In this document: positions 61,817 to 64,000 of the stretch, piece by piece
Layout: each line of letters begins with the position of its first letter
How positions within the stretch are numbered: position 1 is the first letter of the stretch
Assembly (NCBI RefSeq): GCF_007994075.1
Contig: NZ_VIWU01000001.1
Location: forward strand, 6,262,001 to 6,326,000
Length of the DNA: 64,000 nt
Direction of reading: 5' to 3'
Origin: Pseudonocardia hierapolitana
GTDB taxonomy: Bacteria > Actinomycetota > Actinomycetes > Mycobacteriales > Pseudonocardiaceae
Program-made: the position numbers and the translations under genes
Notes under the pieces: generated by a model
What the model saw: the letters and a program-made list of their open reading frames with translations, nothing else
Told to the model about the DNA's origin: nothing
The model's database searches: none

Positions 61817-62544
61817 GCGCGACGTACGTCTACGGCCTCGTCGGCGCCGACGCGGAGCTGCCCGACGACCTGAAGGGCCTCGGCCCGTCCGGCCGGGTCT
61901 CGACGATCGCGCACGGCAAGGTCGCCGCGATCGTCAGCGACGTGCCGACCGAACGCCCGCTCGGCATCCGCGACGATCTGCTCGCGCACGAGGCGGTGGT
62001 CGACACGGTGGCGGCGACCACCGCCGTCCTCCCGATGCGGTTCCCCGCCGTCGTCGAGGAGGACGGGGTGGTGGAGGAGCTGCTCGGCCCGCACCACGAC
62101 CACTTCGTCGCGGTCCTCGGCGAGCTGGAGGGCCGGGTGCAGTTCACGCTCAAGGGCCGCTACGAGCAGGAGCCGGTGCTGCGTGAGCTGGTCGACGCGG
62201 ATCCGGAGATCAGGGCTCTGCAGGAGAAGGTGCGGGACCTGCCCGAGGACGCTTCCTACTACGACCGGGTCCGGCTGGGCGAGCTCGTGGTCGAGGCGCT
62301 GCAGGAGCGGCGTGACGCCGAGGGGGCGCAGATGGTGCGTCGGCTGGAGCCGTTCGCGGTGCGGGCGGTGGCCAACCCCCCGGGCCAACCGGACGACGTG
62401 GTCAACGCGGCCTTCCTCGTGGAGCGGGAGCGCGTGCCGGAGTTCGAGGGCGCGGTCGAGGATCTGGGCCGGGACCTCGTCGACCGGGTGCGCCTGAGGC
62501 TGCTCGGGCCGCTGGCGCCCTACGACTTCGTCCCGGAGGAATGA
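61813..62544 (+). CDS. gvpF: gas vesicle protein GvpF/GvpL (first copy)
   Basis: 243-aa GvpF/GvpL-family protein, a chaperone and minor shell component that interacts with Gvp[41 protein letters not shown] and [44 protein letters not shown] are family hallmarks. ATG at 61813 in ATGA overlap with gvpA; ends at 62544 directly before gvpG. Whether to call it F or L is a matter of convention; it is first, so F. Confidence 0.9.
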   Translation: MSATYVYGLVGADAELPDDLKGLGPSGRVSTIAHGKVAAIVSDVPTERPLGIRDDLLAHEAVVDTVAATTAVLPMRFPAVVEEDGVVEELLGPHHDHFVAVLGELEGRVQFTLKGRYEQEPVLRELVDADPEIRALQEKVRDLPEDASYYDRVRLGELVVEALQERRDAEGAQMVRRLEPFAVRAVANPPGQPDDVVNAAFLVERERVPEFEGAVEDLGRDLVDRVRLRLLGPLAPYDFVPEE

Positions 62545-62805
62545 GTGGGACTGCTGACCGGTCTGCTCGGCCTGCCGCTGGCGCCCGTCCGGGGCGTCGT
62601 GTGGCTGGCCGAGCAGATCCGCGACCACGCGGAGGAGCAGTACTACGACCCGGTCCGGATCCGCGCCGAGCTGGACCGGGTCGACGAGGCCCGCCGCAGC
62701 GGTGAGCTCTCCGAGCAGGAATGCGCGGAGCTGGAGGACGAGCTGCTGCAGCGTCTGATGGCCGGTCGGCGGGCGTCCGGCGGTTCTGGAGCCGATCATG
62801 GCTGA
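62545..62805 (+). CDS. gvpG: gas vesicle protein GvpG
   Basis: 86-aa GvpG-family protein: GLLTGLLGLPLAPVRGVVWLAEQIRDHAEEQYYDP, then RIRAELDRVDEARRSGELSEQECAELEDELLQRL. It is a helical accessory protein needed for assembly. GTG at 62545 directly after the gvpF stop. Overlaps gvpO by 8 bases. Confidence 0.92.
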   Translation: MGLLTGLLGLPLAPVRGVVWLAEQIRDHAEEQYYDPVRIRAELDRVDEARRSGELSEQECAELEDELLQRLMAGRRASGGSGADHG

Positions 62806-63226
62806 TGACGAGCAGGCGACACCACGCCGCAAACGGCGCGCGCGGACCGGGGACAGCGGCCCGGAGCAGGGCGAGGAGACCGTGCGGGACGAGGGTGCCG
62901 CGGAGGGCGACGAGCAGGACGACGGCGAGCAGGAACCCGGCGAGCAGGAACACGACGGAAGTGCCATCCCTGCCCCGGCGGCGGCGCGCAGGGCCGCGCG
63001 GTACATCGCGGAGTTCACCGGCCGGCATCCCGAGAGCGTCATCTCGGTCGAGCGTCACGACGGTGACTGGCAGGTCGGCGTCGAGGTCGTCGAGACGCAC
63101 CGCATCCCGGACACGACCGACGTCCTCGCGACCTACGAGGTGCGCCTCGACGGCGACGGCAGCCTCGTCTCCTACCGCCGAACGCGCCGCTACGCGCGAG
63201 GACAGCTGGACAAGGAGTGCCGATGA
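62798..63226 (+). CDS. gvpO: gas vesicle protein GvpO
   Basis: 142-aa GvpO. An acidic, disordered first half (Glu, Asp, Gln) precedes the conserved C-terminal domain: ARRAARYIAEFTGRHPESVISVERHDGDWQVGVEVVETHRIPDTTDVLATYEVRLDGDGSLVSYRRTRRY. ATG at 62798 overlaps gvpG. The stop overlaps the start of the next gene. Confidence 0.92.
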   Translation: MADDEQATPRRKRRARTGDSGPEQGEETVRDEGAAEGDEQDDGEQEPGEQEHDGSAIPAPAAARRAARYIAEFTGRHPESVISVERHDGDWQVGVEVVETHRIPDTTDVLATYEVRLDGDGSLVSYRRTRRYARGQLDKECR

Positions 63227-63585
63227 CCTCGGGCGGACTGACCACACCCAACCGCGCCCGTCAGCCGGACCACCGTCAGGAGTCGACGAACCTCGCCGAC
63301 ATCCTGGAGCGCGTGCTGGACAAGGGGATCGTGATCGCCGGGGACATCCGGGTGAACCTGCTCGACATCGAGCTGCTGACGATCAAGATCCGGTTGCTCG
63401 TCGCGTCCGTCGACAAGGCGCGTGAGATCGGCATCGACTGGTGGGAGCACGATCCGACGCTGAGCATCGGCAAGCGGGACCTGGCCGAGGAGAACAAGGC
63501 GCTGCGGGAGCGGATCGCCGCCCTCGAGGCGGGCCGGCCCGAGCACGACGGAGCCGGCGCCCGGCGGGACGGTGCCGATGACTGA
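63223..63585 (+). CDS. GvpJ/GvpS-like minor gas vesicle protein
   Basis: 120-aa GvpA-family protein: core LADILERVLDKGIVIAGDIRVNLLDIELLTIKIRLLVASVDKAREIGIDWWEHDP, diverged from GvpA by GDIRVNLLDIELLTIKIRLL, the pattern of minor proteins GvpJ or GvpS that nucleate the vesicle tips. A coiled-coil-like helix (KRDLAEENKALRERIAALEAG) follows. ATG at 63223 with AAGGAG at 63212-63217. Overlaps the next gene by 8 bases. J or S cannot be decided by sequence alone. Confidence 0.85.
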   Translation: MTSGGLTTPNRARQPDHRQESTNLADILERVLDKGIVIAGDIRVNLLDIELLTIKIRLLVASVDKAREIGIDWWEHDPTLSIGKRDLAEENKALRERIAALEAGRPEHDGAGARRDGADD

Positions 63586-64000
63586 CACCCTCGTGTACCT
63601 CTACGCCGTCGCGGACGCCGCCGACGCCCAGGACCATGCGATCTCCGGCGTGGAGGGGGCGCCGGTGCGCCGTGTCGTCGCCGACGGCCTCGCCGCCGTG
63701 GTCAGCTCGGTCGACGCCGAGCGGTTCGGCGAGGAGGCGCTGCGACGCAGCCTGGAGGACCTGCAGTGGCTGGAGAAGGTGGCACGCTCGCACCACGAGG
63801 TGGTCGCCTCCCTCGCGCGATCCGGCCCCGTCGCGCCCGTGCGGATGGCGACGGTCTACCTCGACGACCAGAACGTCCGCGCACTCCTGCACGACCGCGC
63901 CTCCGCGTTGCACCGGGCACTGGACCGGGTCCGCGGGCGGAGCGAGTGGGGGGTGAAGGCCTACGCCGTGCCCGCCCCTGAGGCCGATGACCGGGACGAG
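63578..64000 (+). CDS. gvpL: gas vesicle protein GvpL/GvpF, second copy (partial, cut at window end)
   Basis: ATG at 63578 opens a frame that runs to the last base (141 codons) with no stop: TDTLVYLYAVADAADAQDHA at the start and VRRVVADGLAAVVSSVDAERFG, EKVARSHHEVVASLARSGPVAPVRMATVYLDDQNVRALL. It is a GvpF/GvpL-family protein, different from the first copy. The 3' part lies outside the window. In Streptomyces, gvpS and gvpK would follow. Confidence 0.85.
   Translation, partial: MTDTLVYLYAVADAADAQDHAISGVEGAPVRRVVADGLAAVVSSVDAERFGEEALRRSLEDLQWLEKVARSHHEVVASLARSGPVAPVRMATVYLDDQNVRALLHDRASALHRALDRVRGRSEWGVKAYAVPAPEADDRDE

Overview
The window is a chromosomal segment of very high GC content with heavy GTG start usage, tightly packed genes and ATGA/GTGA start-stop overlaps. 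The core genes pdtaR (ANTAR response regulator), rpsA, a coaE-grpB fusion and uvrB point to an actinomycete. The mixture (LCP protein, ECF sigma factor, PimE-like mannosyltransferase, gas vesicle cluster of Streptomyces type) fits Pseudonocardiaceae, probably Pseudonocardia. That placement is inference; no rRNA is present.

1-3.4 kb: an SDR, a polysaccharide-flippase-like membrane protein with a tiny upstream ORF, and an HTH/LAGLIDADG protein just 3' of a short-variable-arm tRNA with a CAA anticodon. 3.5-11 kb: pdtaR, a complete branched-chain amino acid-type ABC transporter operon (binding protein, LivH, LivM, LivG, LivF) with a strong hairpin after the binding-protein gene, a PaaI-type thioesterase and a winged-helix HTH_42 protein. 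11.1-12.6 kb: an IS110-family insertion sequence whose transposase is split by a 17-bp sequence present three times. 12.7-22 kb: methyltransferase, rpsA with a clear terminator, a lipoprotein, coaE-grpB, an ECF sigma factor with a membrane partner, a DUF402 protein and uvrB.

22-34.5 kb: GT87 mannosyltransferase, MmcQ/YjbR and VOC proteins, a LysR/EamA divergent pair, then an acetoin catabolism cluster. The cluster has a GAF regulator, AcoX, butanediol dehydrogenase, diacetyl/acetoin reductase, the E1 alpha and beta subunits AcoA and AcoB, and a lipoyl-alpha/beta-hydrolase AcoC. No E3 gene is present. 34.5-35.5 kb is gene-free and carries two near-identical structured repeats of about 255 bp.

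35.5-39.2 kb: a leftward stress-like operon (frameshifted HdeD-like gene, arginine deiminase, membrane protein, DUF1269 protein), a 71-aa protein and an SDR gene fragment. 39-57.5 kb: a MalT-type LuxR regulator, a DUF1326/DUF2182 pair, an ABC-2 permease with an unusual exported S15-hydrolase/ABC-ATPase fusion, an ABM-fold protein, cupin, gamma-glutamyltransferase, stand-alone LigD polymerase, a metallophosphoesterase apparently starting at CTG, FKBP, MFS exporter, S9 peptidase, LCP protein and a membrane protein. 57.5-64 kb: two small genes, two small membrane proteins and a gas vesicle cluster in the order gvpY-like, gvpZ-like, gvpA, gvpF/L, gvpG, gvpO, gvpJ-like, gvpL/F (cut by the window end). 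Most neighbouring gv genes overlap or abut, so they are almost certainly one operon.
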